Part shown: positions 44,150-54,244 of the stretch, one piece after another
Layout: each line of letters starts with the position of its first letter
How positions within the stretch are numbered: the first letter of the stretch is position 1
Assembly: GCF_025370935.1 (NCBI RefSeq)
Contig: NC_133481.1
Span: forward strand, 14,167,039 to 14,231,038
DNA: 64,000 bases
Reading direction: 5' to 3'
Origin: Choristoneura fumiferana
Taxonomy: Eukaryota; Arthropoda; Insecta; Lepidoptera; Tortricidae
The notes under the pieces: generated by a model
Seen by the model: the letters and a program-made list of their open reading frames with translations, nothing else
The model's database searches: none
Told to the model about the DNA's origin: nothing
Program-made: the position numbers and the translations under genes

Positions 44150-45515
44150 TACAGATTGGTATGTTAACTGATTTGATGTTTGAATGGCCGTGAAAGGACC
44201 GAATGCAGCAAATAATTATTAGTAGGTAACAGAGTTTTGAATAAACATAATTATTATCTCTGCCCAAACCTTTATACGATATATTTTCGGTACATTTTTA
44301 CCTCTTTAATAAACATGAAAGATAAGGGCCGACTGCCTTCGTGATTTCTTGCTCTGTATAATATAAATACTAATGAGTAATTATTCTAAAATTTACATAC
44401 TTCGTAGCAAGGTGTTTGGTAGTACATTAATATTAGGTAAGTATTTATTATATTAATATGAATAAACATTTAAAAGTGAACTTTCTGTATACGTTTCACG
44501 GTTTCATCCATGTCACCGTGTCGGGGTCATATTTTCCCAACTTTTATGAAACATCAGCTTACAGTGACGAATAGCACCCCCTTGTTTTCGTCAAGTCAAC
44601 ATTTTAAATGTTTATTTGCTAGAATGTCCACTGTGCACACACTGGGTAATTTTATACCTAGGTACTGCGTTTTACCCTTTTAGCGAGGGCGGGACATATT
44701 TACGTTCATGAAGCTAATGCTAATAGAGGTAGAAGACAACGTGGCAGTATATAGACCGCTTACTTTATCGACAGGGACAAGGTTTACCGTATTTAAATTA
44801 TCAACAGTTGAAGTAGTAGGTAGTTAAGACAATGGAAACCTAATGTTTCGCCGACAAATGAATAGCAGATTTTTGTAAAATGCTTTCGTGTATCTGCCCG
44901 GCTATTGTAGTTTTTGTCAATCCAGTGTTTGGAAATGGCGAAGCCATAGTGGTTGGGAATGAAAAAAATCCGTTATTTTGAAAAACTCGCCAGATCTACA
45001 CCTCGCAGAGCGACTACTATTATAAATACTGAAAAAAAATATCTATCGAGTAGGTAGGTAGTCAAGTCATATTATAATAAAAATAATAATTTAAGTCATA
45101 GATAAAACCTTTAGCAAATGCTAAAGTTTAAAGTACAATAACATTTCAAAGACGAAATTCAACTTAATTTCACTTCTGAAGTTTTAATTCCGAACCTAAC
45201 AAATTTGTGGAGCACCGCGACTCTTAATTATATCAACATTCTGCCCGAAAGTTATTTGCATAAATCTATGAGATAATAATATCGAATTTACTTAATCTAT
45301 AAGTAAGTAAAAGCAATAATATTATTCAGTTTATATCATCGATAAACTTTGACGCGATTCCTTGCAAATTAAGTTCAAATTTCTGTTTTCTATTACAATT
45401 GAATTATGAAGAAAATAAGTTAGGCTTACTTGGATTTCATTTCCAAATAATTTCGTGAACATTTAATTTTATTAAAGAAACAGTCCTATAAAATAAGCAA
45501 ATACTTTCACCACAC
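44150..45515. other. Long unassigned region
   Basis: No recognised repeat or gene. Confidence 0.35.
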
Positions 45516-45519
45516 ACTT

Positions 45520-45664
45520 TTGCAAGTGGTAGGACCTTGTGCAAGGTCCGCCCGGATTGCTACCACCATCTTGCTCGCTAATCCTTGCAGATGTTTATGT
45601 GCGGTGGTCTTACCATCAGGAGACCCACTTGCTCGTTTGCCATCCAGTCGAATAAAAAAAAACA
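45520..45664 (+). mobile_element. LINE 3' tail with internal deletion
   Basis: It carries the upstream part (GGTAGGACCTTGTGCAAGGT, CATCTTGCTCGCTAATCC) joined directly to TTGCAGATGTTTATG and the 3' end. About 150 bases present in the copy at 53827(-) are missing. Confidence 0.72.
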
Positions 45665-45985
45665 CAAGACACCAATCTCGTACCACACTAGTAAAAACTG
45701 GTTGAAGCTATTTAAAAAAAAAGAATATTTTGTTTACAAGAATTTGTTTTTTTTTTGCTTTAATTGTATTTATTAAGCACCTCTACTAATTCAAGAACTT
45801 AATCTACCCCGCAAGCATCTTCTGTCTCACTCACTCGGTTTTTGTATATAGATTTCTTAATTCGACTTTTACACCCATTTTCTCTGACTCTTGCATACAA
45901 TTTTTTAGTCATATTCTTTCTTACAAATCTTCTCTTGACAGTTATAAATACACAACTAAAAATAAATAACCAAATAGGTACAATA
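45665..45985. other. Unassigned sequence
   Basis: No feature supported. Confidence 0.3.
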
Positions 45986-45989
45986 ATTG

Positions 45990-46160
45990 CAGCCGGTGAA
46001 ATTACTGGCACTTGAGGTATCCCATCTTAGGCCTCTAGGTTGGCAACGCATCTGCAATCCCCCTGGTGTTGCAGGTGTCTATGGGCGGTGGTGATCTCTT
46101 ATCATCAGGAGACCCTCTTGCTCGTTTGCCATCCAGTAGAATAAAAAAAAATAAAAAAAA
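45990..46160 (+). mobile_element. LINE 3' tail (GCCATCCAGTC family)
   Basis: GCAGCCGGTGAAATTACTGG to GCCATCCAGTAGAATAAAAA. 5'-truncated; close to the copy at 42300. Confidence 0.78.
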
Positions 46161-46199
46161 ATTAAAATTAATGCGCGAACATATATTTGTTCAATTCCT

Positions 46200-46858
46200 T
46201 TTTAGAGTTCCGTAGCCAAAATGGCAAAAACGGAACCCTTATAGTTTCGCCATGTCTGTCTGTCTGTCTATCTGTCTGTCCGTCCGCGGCTTTGCTCAGG
46301 GACTATCAGTGCTAGAAAGCTGTAATTTTGCACGAATATATATGTAAACTATGCCGACAAAATGGCACAATAAAAAAAATCAAAAAAAATTTTTTTAGAG
46401 TACCATAGACGTAAAGTGGGGGTGATTTTTATTTTCTCATCCAATCTTGTAGTGTGTGGTATCGTTGGATAGGTCTCTTAAGTCCGTTACGGGGTTGCGA
46501 AAACGATTTTTCAATTCAGTGATTAGTTTGCAAAATATTCAAGTGCAAATTTTCATTAAAATCGAGCGTCCCCCTATCCCCCCCCCTCTAAAATCTAAAC
46601 CGGTGGGTGGAAAAATTTGAAAAAATTCAGGATGGTAGTAAGTATATCAAACTTACAAGGAAAAGTATAACGGTTAAGTTTTCTTGAGAATTATTAGTAG
46701 TTAAAGAGTAAATAGCAGCCTAAGGTATAAAATATACCTAAACTTGGAATATTCCGTACAAAATACGAAATCCTTAGAAAAATATTACTTAATTTTTTCG
46801 TAATGGCTACGGAACCCTATTTCGGGCGTGTCCGACACGCTCTTGGCCTGTTTTTATT
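46200..46858 (+). repeat. GGGTTCCG repeat family, near-complete copy
   Basis: From GTTCCGTAGCCAAAATGGC to GTGTCCGACACGCTCTTGGC, about 650 bp. With 31612 it defines the full length of the family. Confidence 0.85.
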
Positions 46859-46903
46859 TATATAACTTTATTGCAAAGCACCAAACTCTCCAGCACTATG
46901 CTA

Positions 46904-47038
46904 CACATGACATTCAATACCGTATTAAGTCAAAATAAAACTGTATTGAATAATATTTTTAATCTAACCTCTACATAGAACTCATTACCTATGTAATACA
47001 GAATCATTTTGAGTTAATACGATATTAAATGTCATGTG
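46904..47038. repeat. Foldback MITE, ~135 bp
   Basis: CACATGACATTCAATACCGT and ACGATATTAAATGTCATGTG are near-complementary, and pairing continues through AAGTCAAAAT/ATTTTGAGTT and ACTGTATT/AATACAGA. TA precedes the left end. Confidence 0.65.
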
Positions 47039-47044
47039 CATGTA

Positions 47045-47730
47045 TGTATATATAGATCTATGCCAAAGATCCTGATAAATATGAACGCAGAACGTCTAAG
47101 TTTTGAATAAGTTTGATGGGAAAATGCAAAGCTCTTAAGCTGGCAGTTCTGAAAGCTCTTGAACGCAAACCACTTCAGGAAAACCTAAGTTTACGCCATT
47201 TCAGGAACTTTAGTAACTCCTGAAAAATAAAAATAAAAGAATATCATCATTCTGTCTTGTAGGTAAGTATTTGAGTTTTACATAAATAAATAAAAAAATA
47301 ACAAAAATATATTTTACATAGTTATCATTTACCAAGCAAGTCAAATAATAAAGCAAGTCAAGCATGGATCGAATAATAGTAGACGTCAAAATTCCAATTA
47401 AAAACTTAATTAACAAGACAATCGTTTTACCCGGAAACTCAATCCGCAACAAAATAAATGTTGAAACCTCGGAAACATTTTTGTCACACGACATCAAAGT
47501 ATCCCTTTTATTTGGAAAACCGATATGAATGAAATCGTTCCGGCACTTTTTTCGCTCACTCAGCTCGAAATTGTCCCTTCCGATTGAGCATGTGCCATGC
47601 AACTCACTAGTCTGGAGTAGACATTTTACTGTTCTATGGGTAAGTACACGTAAAAGACTAAAAACATTATGTACCTAATTTATTACGTGCTCTAACGCCA
47701 TCGTTAATGCAAAATTTTGTTCCATTAATA
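47045..47730. other. Unassigned sequence
   Basis: A 130-codon minus frame (47210-47602) starts at an ATG but shows no known motif, and its C-terminal half is low-complexity hydrophobic sequence typical of AT-rich chance frames. Not called as a gene. Confidence 0.35.
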
Positions 47731-47760
47731 CCCGACTGCTGGAAGGAGGGTTATTTTAAG
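47731..47760 (+). repeat. CCGACTGC-type repeat fragment
   Basis: ACCCGACTGCTGGAAGGAGG, as at 31431. Confidence 0.45.
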
Positions 47761-47767
47761 AACTCTT

Positions 47768-47894
47768 AGGCTCCGTTCAGTTCAGACACGGCGGGAATCG
47801 CGCGGTTTTAGCGCACCGTCTCTTTCTCAAGCGCACTGAAAAGAAACGGTGCGCTTAAAACCGCGCGATTCCCGCCGCGTCTGAACGTAGCTTT
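47768..47894. repeat. Foldback MITE with ~40 bp near-perfect arms
   Basis: Left arm 47780-47819 (GTTCAGACACGGCGGGAATC onward) pairs with right arm 47846-47886 with only one or two differences. Outer GGCTCCGTTCAG/CTGAACGTAGC also pairs, except for a TTCAG duplication on the left. TTA precedes the left end, which would fit PIF/Harbinger, but the right flank does not confirm it. Confidence 0.75.
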
Positions 47895-47911
47895 GTGGTT
47901 TAAATATTTGA

Positions 47912-48200
47912 GGCCGTATTGTATAACGCGGTGACGTTTGCGATCGCATTCACCATCTCTATCTACCCTCGTCTTAAACCGTGTGACAAAAATGAAGCGG
48001 TGAAAGGTGAAAACGATTGTGATTCCAATTGTGTTAAAAAGTGTTCAGAGTCCCATTATTTCAAAAGGTACTCGTTATCTGGCGGCACGGTAGTGCCCCC
48101 GCCAAGACGATTTTTTTTTAGGTCAGGGAGACTAAACAGCTGGTTATTAACCTCGCACAGAATCAATTTGTCTAAAACACAAGGTAAATATTTTTTTATT
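47912..48200 (+). repeat. GAGGCCGTATTG repeat end and unassigned sequence
   Basis: GAGGCCGTATTGTATAACGC, GATCGCATTCACCATCT match the ends at 791 and 63947. The 94-codon frame through it has no known motif. Confidence 0.45.
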
Positions 48201-48304
48201 TAACAAACTAGTACATAAGGTTTGGTTTACTAAAAAAAACAGAAAAAACAACAGGTAGTCAATCTCTAGTCTAGGTTCTGAAATAGGTAGGTACTTCTTC
48301 TTTG

Positions 48305-48932
48305 TTGTGTTCTTCATTCCTGAAGATCATGCCCGTCTTGATAAGCCTTTACGGAGACGTTGACGATCGGCTTCCACACCACTCTGTCCTCGGCCTGTTT
48401 CATAGCTGCAGGCAAAGTGAGCCCTGTGATCGTCTTAATTTGATCCGACCATCGGGTCGGGTTGGCGACCGTCCTCTGGACCTTTTCTCCTCTATTTTTC
48501 CTAGCACTACCAGTTTCTCGAGGTGGTCTGACTCCCTTCGAGCGATATCGCGAAAATAGCCGAGTATTCGCTGGTAGCAGGTCGTGGACAATCTGGTTCT
48601 GACATTCAGCTGGTCGAGAATGGATGTGTTGGTTCTTTTTGCTGTTCACGGTATGCGTAACATTCTCCTCCAACACCACATCTCAAAAGCTTGGATCTTT
48701 TCCGGTCAACCGCATGAATAGACCACGATTCAGAGCCATACAGAAAGATCGAGAAGACCAGAGATTGCACAAAGAGCCAATTTTTATCTTTGTGGTATTA
48801 GAGATGCTTCTGTCTGGCCAAATTCTAGTCATCTTGCTCTTTGCAGCTTTGGCCATTTGTGTGCGTCTGCAGATCTCTCCACTACAGCAGAAATATCTAC
48901 TACTTATGCCTTCATTTATGAATTTTCAATGA
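48305..48932 (-). pseudogene. LINE reverse transcriptase C-terminal region, frameshifted
   Basis: The minus strand, pieced from more than one frame, shows the order typical of the post-polymerase region of RTE-like elements: IW.D near 48830, SLVFPIF-like near 48750, WCWRRMLRIP-like near 48650, ILGYFRDIARRESD near 48545, then RSRGRSPTRWSDQIKT near 48450 and a C-terminal GHDLQE near 48316. At least two frameshifts separate these blocks, so it is dead. It differs from the RTE copy at 35361 and belongs to another family. Confidence 0.82.
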
Positions 48933-48934
48933 AC

Positions 48935-49525
48935 ATTTTCGCTCAACACTAGAAGGACATCGTTAAATTTGCCTCTGCAAATTCTTAAATATGTTTTAAA
49001 TTTAATTTCAATAATGCTTTCACTCTTGTCCCTGTTTAATAGATTCCATTCAAAACCCATTATGATTGTGGAATAGTCACACACGCGTAGTCTATTGTCT
49101 ATCTCATTCCCGACAGCGCGAGCATTAGCGGTCGCGCGAGAATCTCCACAGGGATGGTTAACTTAATGGAAACTGCTGAATAGACCGCTTTATCGTATAC
49201 CTTGTATGATATACATATACATGATTACAATTTGAGTGCTAAATGGATTTTACAATATAGGGATGTGCGTGTTGCAAATGTCGCTCAAGTGAGATTTAAA
49301 AGTAACAGGTGAGATTTTTAGCTGTGCCAGATATGACGGAAGAGTAAGATAAGCATATTCTCGCTCGACACACGAGCGAATAAACTCGCTGTGCGAAAAG
49401 CCCATGAAATTTTTCGTTTCTCCAGGTCCTTAACCCGTCACGCGTCCTAGAGACTACATGTAGTCTCTAGGTTTGAGTACTATTGGCACATTCCTCAATT
49501 TATTGTTTCACCTTTCATATTATTA
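48935..49525. other. Unassigned sequence with a 26 bp perfect palindrome
   Basis: 49446-49471 (CCTAGAGACTACA and its exact complement) is a perfect palindrome. Nothing else recognised. Confidence 0.4.
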
Positions 49526-49530
49526 TTATT

Positions 49531-49738
49531 CATATTATGTCCCACTGTGGGCACAGGCCTCCTCGCAGAATCAGGTTTCATTGCGCTATAATTTTAAGGA
49601 AATTAAAAGATACAAAGTTAGTGTAACAAATGTAACATAGATATTTTTTTGCACATAAATTCCGAAAAACACAAAGCTATGAATCCGAACCCAGGACCTC
49701 ATCAGAGATTATATAGGTCAAGTCAAACCAGTAGGCTT
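49531..49738 (-). mobile_element. SINE, decayed and internally shortened
   Basis: TATGTCCCACTGTGGGCACA (3' end) and, 100 bases on, GCACATAAATTCCGAAAAAC and AGTCAAACCAGTAGGC (head). Confidence 0.65.
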
Positions 49739-49840
49739 CGTTAAACTTAGAAACTTACTAGGAACTTATTATAATCTAATACAAGTAGATACCCTTAAAT
49801 CATCTTCAAACCAATTGTTACGACCACGATCTGATATTTT

Positions 49841-50063
49841 CCCACTTATGTTATAAATGTGAAAGTTTGAAAGTCTGTTTGTTTGTTTGTTGGTTCGTTT
49901 GTTTGTTTGTTACGTCATTACGTCTAAACCACTGAACTGATTTAGATTAAATTCGGTACACAGATAGTTTAAATCTCGTAAAAGGACATATAGGATAGGT
50001 TTTATCCCGGAAAATTACGGAGATAAACGAATTTTGCGCGGACGGCGTCGCGGGTAACAGCTA
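49841..50063 (+). mobile_element. Helitron-like non-autonomous element (Lep1 type)
   Basis: TTATAAATGTGAAAG, (GTTT)n expansion, CACGTCTAAACC-like section, ACACAGATAGTTTAAATCTC, GCGCGGACGGCGTCGCG (hairpin) and CTAT in place of CTAG. Confidence 0.75.
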
Positions 50064-50064
50064 T

Positions 50065-50640
50065 TTGTAATGAAAGAGTAAACATCGGTGTTTGTCGGCA
50101 TACTTGTTTGTTACAGCCACTCTTGTTAACTTAAATAAGTAATTGCCTGCTTCCGCGCTGCGAATACTGCCAGTATGACGTAGCCTAGAGTAGGTACTAT
50201 TAAATATTATGTATGTCAAATTCCCTATACTACGAAGTGAAAAATTTCTACTTCGTATCTTGCCGTCCCGTTGACGCTAAATTTTAATACGAGAGTGAGG
50301 TATAGATAAAGGTAAACTCCAATTCAATAGAATCTGACAATCCTGTAGACACTTTCAGCCTAATAATATAAACACCGGGCTGCCTAAGGCTTTGTGATGT
50401 GACTATTATTCTTTTTTGATTCCTTTTAGATAATAATTGCAAACACAGGGACATATATAATCAAGTGTGCCCACGATAGGGTGTCTTAAATATATAGAAA
50501 ATTGACAGATTCTATTGAATTGTACTTTAGTAGTGGGTTGTTTACCGCAACTCGACGTCCAAGTGCACCTCTTTAGCGTGAATTATTAAATATTATATTA
50601 TTTATGCACCGTAAATATTTTCTTCGAGAATTCAGTTCCG
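50065..50640. other. Unassigned sequence
   Basis: GTATCTTGCCGTCCC and TAATACGAGAGTGAGG near 50270 recall the interior of the MITE at 39529. Otherwise nothing seen. Confidence 0.35.
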
Positions 50641-50679
50641 TGTACATACTACCACTACCAGGCAATAGTAACACAAAAA

Positions 50680-50835
50680 AAAAACAATAAAACCTCTCCC
50701 ACCACGGCCCGTCACCGAGGGAGAAAATGACCACCACCCTCGAGCCAAGAAGCTGGAGGAGACCCTTGCCAAGAGGCAAACTGAATTGCACCCAATTCAG
50801 AATAAAGGGGCTTATTATTATTATTATTATTATAC
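50680..50835 (+). mobile_element. LINE 3' tail with (TTA)n
   Basis: CTCGAGCCAAGAAGCTGGAG, GACCCTTGCCAAGAGGCAAA, CAGAATAAAGGGGC and (TTA)n form a LINE-type 3' end with poly(A) signal and simple-repeat tail. Confidence 0.65.
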
Positions 50836-51021
50836 ATACTACCACGGACATCTCCGCCTAATATTTTATTTTCTAATGTCCAGTACATTTACATATATTA
50901 TTACATACAATTATTGTGGGTGTTGTATCCGAAGATCAACTTGCGCTTCTCCTTGTCCTTACCTGCTAACTCGCCGCTTTATGAAAAGTGACTATTTTTC
51001 CGCTAGATCAGCCATACTCAA

Positions 51022-51354
51022 CCTTTTAGGGTTTCGTACCTCAAAAGAAATATTTTTAAAATTACATTTAAGCTTTTTTGCTGACTGTACTTTTTGTTGA
51101 CTGTACTTTCATTGTCATCCAAACTACATTTCTGTATCAAATTTCAAGTCGATGCCATTAACCGTTGAGGAGTTCCGTTCTGCGGAGACGATCCTGGCCG
51201 GACTACCAGAATGTCACTACCAGATTATTGTATTGGCACGCAATGCCAAATTTCAAGTCAGTTCGACTACCTACTGGAAATTGGTCGAATTTAACTTGCA
51301 AGATTAGACTACAGACAGACAACGGGACAGGTGAAACTAAATAAAAGCTTGTAA
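51022..51354 (+). repeat. Family Y copy
   Basis: Uninterrupted counterpart of 18399-19120: CCTTTTAGGGTTTCGTACC to GTGAAACTAAATAAAAGC. Shows that 18797-19056 is an insertion. Confidence 0.75.
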
Positions 51355-51429
51355 AAATAAAACCTTCGTGACTCGTGTGTCCATCTATCTGCATGGAACA
51401 GTCAATTTGTTCCGAAACTACTGGATCTA

Positions 51430-51795
51430 CTTACCTACAGTAAGTTGTCAAAGTACGTGGCAGATTTTTTGGATAAACAAATATTACTTGTATGCTTGTA
51501 TGTTATAAACAACTATCAAAAAATATTCTTTCTTTATAGAAAATTTGCAACAAATAGCAATCAATCAAGTTGAATAAACATCTGTTAGTTTAACGTCAGT
51601 GTTGCCAGCACTTAATAGCCTCTCACAACATTTTACACCGTCTCGTTTCTTGAACCTGAGACATGTTAATTCCATATAGACATTGAATGCTCATAGTAAT
51701 AGATCGGCATTTCAAGAGAAAGAGCAATGTAATACGGGCGAGATAGATCATGCCTGTTATGAACCTCTCAGAACCTAGAAATATCCATATCCAAA
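51430..51795. other. Unassigned sequence
   Basis: No feature supported. Confidence 0.35.
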
Positions 51796-51799
51796 AAAA

Positions 51800-51880
51800 A
51801 TGCTGAGGATCGAACCCGGGTTTTTATAGTTGATTCCAGACGCATGCTTGCCCGTACACTAGCCACAAAGGTTAGCATAC
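51800..51880 (-). mobile_element. tRNA-like SINE head
   Basis: Minus strand has TGGCTAGTGTACGGGCAAGC and, downstream, CCCGGGTTCGATCCTCAGC (box B). Related in layout to 34880. Confidence 0.55.
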
Positions 51881-51884
51881 GCGG

Positions 51885-52255
51885 CGAAATTTCCCAATGT
51901 ATTCTCGAGGCACATGTCATATACGAGTAGGTACCTAACTTGTATGTGAGAGCTAGATTTGATTTTGATAATGTCCAGCCAAGTTGAAGAAATAATTTAT
52001 CTCTCGACTACTCTATATAATAATAACAATAAAATATGTAATACCTAATGCCCTTATCTCTCGATTGGCGAAACACCCGCACGCTCTTATCGGGGCGGAG
52101 AAAAGGCGCTGTGTATAAGGAACGATTCCTCTGTTATTTCCGCTCCAACAATATCGCACAAAAATTGATACTTACAACGTTCACGAGTTAGTGGGTTGTT
52201 GCTGTACCAGTAAGCCTAAAGCTGCATTATTGGGTAATAATAAATTATGTTGCTC
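51885..52255. other. Unassigned sequence
   Basis: No feature supported. Confidence 0.35.
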
Positions 52256-52264
52256 TTTGTTTTT

Positions 52265-52380
52265 TGACCTCCGACGCAAAAAAGGGGTATTATAAGTTTG
52301 ACACTAAATGCCTGGCTGTCTGTGGCAACGTCTTCGATTTTGATGCGATTTTTTACGTGAAAGCGAGTTTTCTTGCGCTG
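52265..52380 (+). repeat. CCGACGCAAAAAA repeat fragment
   Basis: GACCTCCGACGCAAAAAAGG, GGTATTATAAGTTTGACAC, CTGTCTGTGGC and GATTTTGATGCGATTTTTTA. Looks like a common lepidopteran repeat, recognised from memory only. Confidence 0.45.
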
Positions 52381-52559
52381 GTTCTTAGATATTATGCATT
52401 AGAATCGGTTCAGGCAATTTTGAAACTTTGAACTTTGAAATGAAAACGTCGCGAGTTTGTCAGCTTTTTTTTAAGTTGGTGAGGTTACCGAAGGCGGTGA
52501 AGATCGTAATTTGGTGTGGAGCTAGTGTGAAACCCTGGAAAGGTTAGGTTGGTTTTTAT

Positions 52560-52613
52560 TTCAGCGAGTGCGCGATAAATGAATTCTGGGCAAACAAAGT
52601 CGTGGGCAACAGC
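52560..52613 (+). mobile_element. Helitron-like element, 3' end only
   Basis: GCGATAAATGAATTCTGGGC, AAGTCGTGGGCAACAGCTAT, decayed. Confidence 0.5.
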
Positions 52614-52734
52614 TATCAATATAATTATATTTAGAGGTTCACAGCCAAATATTCTAGCTGTAAAAAATATTTTGAAACTAATTGTAATTAAAATCTTATA
52701 CATATATGTAAATACCGACATAGCTGTAAAAATA

Positions 52735-52986
52735 TGCAAGTTGAAGGGTCACATTGCTCGAAAAACAGATACAACCGTTGGGGTTGAAAAGTTTTCGAGT
52801 GGCGACTGCGAACCGGAAGATAAAGCGTTGGCAGACCTCACACTAGGTGGACTGATGACATTGTGAGAATTGCTAGCAACTGGTGTGGATGCAAGTGGCG
52901 AATTGTTTTAGTTGTAGAATCGTGGCGTTCTAGGGGGAGGCCTTTGTTAAGCTAGCAGTGGACGTCATCCGGCTGATTATGATGAT
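52735..52986 (+). pseudogene. RTE-type LINE, 3' terminal fragment
   Basis: The plus frame has KLKGHIARKT, then frameshifted remnants of the RRSVGRP..RWTDDIV region, then GGGGGAGGCCTTTGTTAAGC, CAGTGGACGTCATCCGGCTG and ATGATGAT. Confidence 0.75.
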
Positions 52987-52989
52987 AAC

Positions 52990-53825
52990 ATATAAATAAC
53001 TAGTAAAACGATAAGTATATAACACGCGGTCACAGGCATTTGTATTAAAAAATTGTGAAAGCTCTCTGATGGAAAAACATTTTTACGATACATTATTAAA
53101 AGGCCTTTTATCCCGGGGCGTAACCCGGGAATCACATAATAAATGTTTTTTTCCACAATAAAATCCATCAAAAGTGCGTTAAACCTCCATGTTGTGCCAG
53201 ATTTTCATTTACTAACTAGTCTAGACAAGAATCCTGAAGCACAAATGTTTAATCCATGGTTTGTAATACGGACTAAGTAATTACCAACGACTGGTATCTA
53301 CGAACCTCTCGTTCCGTCGTGTTTGCGCTAAATTGTTTACACTAAGGGCTAATTAACAACGCCTGTGAGCACATAGGTAGATAAACATCTCGCAAATGAG
53401 TATATCTAAGTATTCTTAAGCTGTACCTGTCAGTAATTTAATAAACGTTCGCATCGCAACTAAGAACTAAAAGAGGAGTAGAAATGCCATGCGAGCTAAA
53501 AACGCGAATGCGTCTATATGTAATTTTATGGCTTAAAGCAATAATATTTACTTTTTCACCTCGGTCTGTAATTAAGTAAATTGAATTTTTGAACAAATAT
53601 GAATTACTACAGGAATCGAAAGAGTTTTGCCTCCTCAACATGGGAAAATATTTATTACCTATCATTTATTTCTCCATATTTTAAAAAATATAAAAGAATA
53701 AAAAATATAGTTGAATTTTCCAACACTACCACAGAATAGATATGATTCCTTTGCCTTTTCCACCAGAAAAAGGAGCTCTCATAATTTTGACAACTTCTAC
53801 GTCAGATTTCCGTGATCTTTTTGTT
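52990..53825. other. Unassigned sequence
   Basis: The block TATTCTTAAGCTGTACCTG..AGTAATTTAATAAACGTTC at 53411-53450 recurs at 56029-56067. Nothing else recognised. Confidence 0.4.
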
Positions 53826-53826
53826 A

Positions 53827-54125
53827 ATATTTTTTTTATTTTTTTTTATTCGACTGGATGGCAAACGAGCAAGTGGATCTCCTGATGGTAAGAGATGACC
53901 GCCGCCCATAAACATCTGCAACACCAGGGGTATTGCAGATGCGTTGCCAACCTAGAGGCCTAAGATGGGATACCTCAAGTGCCAGTAATTTCACCGGCTG
54001 TCTTAATCTCCACGCCGAAACACAACAGTGCAAGCACTGCTGCTTCACGGCAGGATTAGCGAGCAAGATGGTGGTAGCAATCCGAGCGGACCTTGCACAA
54101 GGTCCTACCATCTGCTGCTGCAATA
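53827..54125 (-). mobile_element. LINE 3' tail (GCCATCCAGTC family), longest copy
   Basis: Plus strand starts with a T-rich tail and CGACTGGATGGCAAACGAGC and extends to GACCTTGCACAAGGTCCTAC. It contains GACCTTGCACAAGGTC, a perfect 16 bp palindrome, also at 45530. Frames on both strands are by-products. Confidence 0.78.
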
Positions 54126-54244
54126 GAGACTAGACAAAAGTAATGGATTTATTTTGTGGTAGTTTTGGAGTTATGCCCTTTTAGAATAAGCACATCTTAA
54201 AAAAATATTGTAATAAATTAATTAGGTAATAATCGTAGCGAAAT

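Noticed and set aside
47210..47602. 130-codon minus-strand open frame
   Set aside because: Has an ATG start, but no known motif. The second half is low-complexity hydrophobic sequence typical of AT-rich chance frames, and there is no codon bias or nearby splice structure.
53836..54123. 95-codon minus and 66-codon plus frames
   Set aside because: Both are inside a LINE 3' tail that is non-coding in the other copies.
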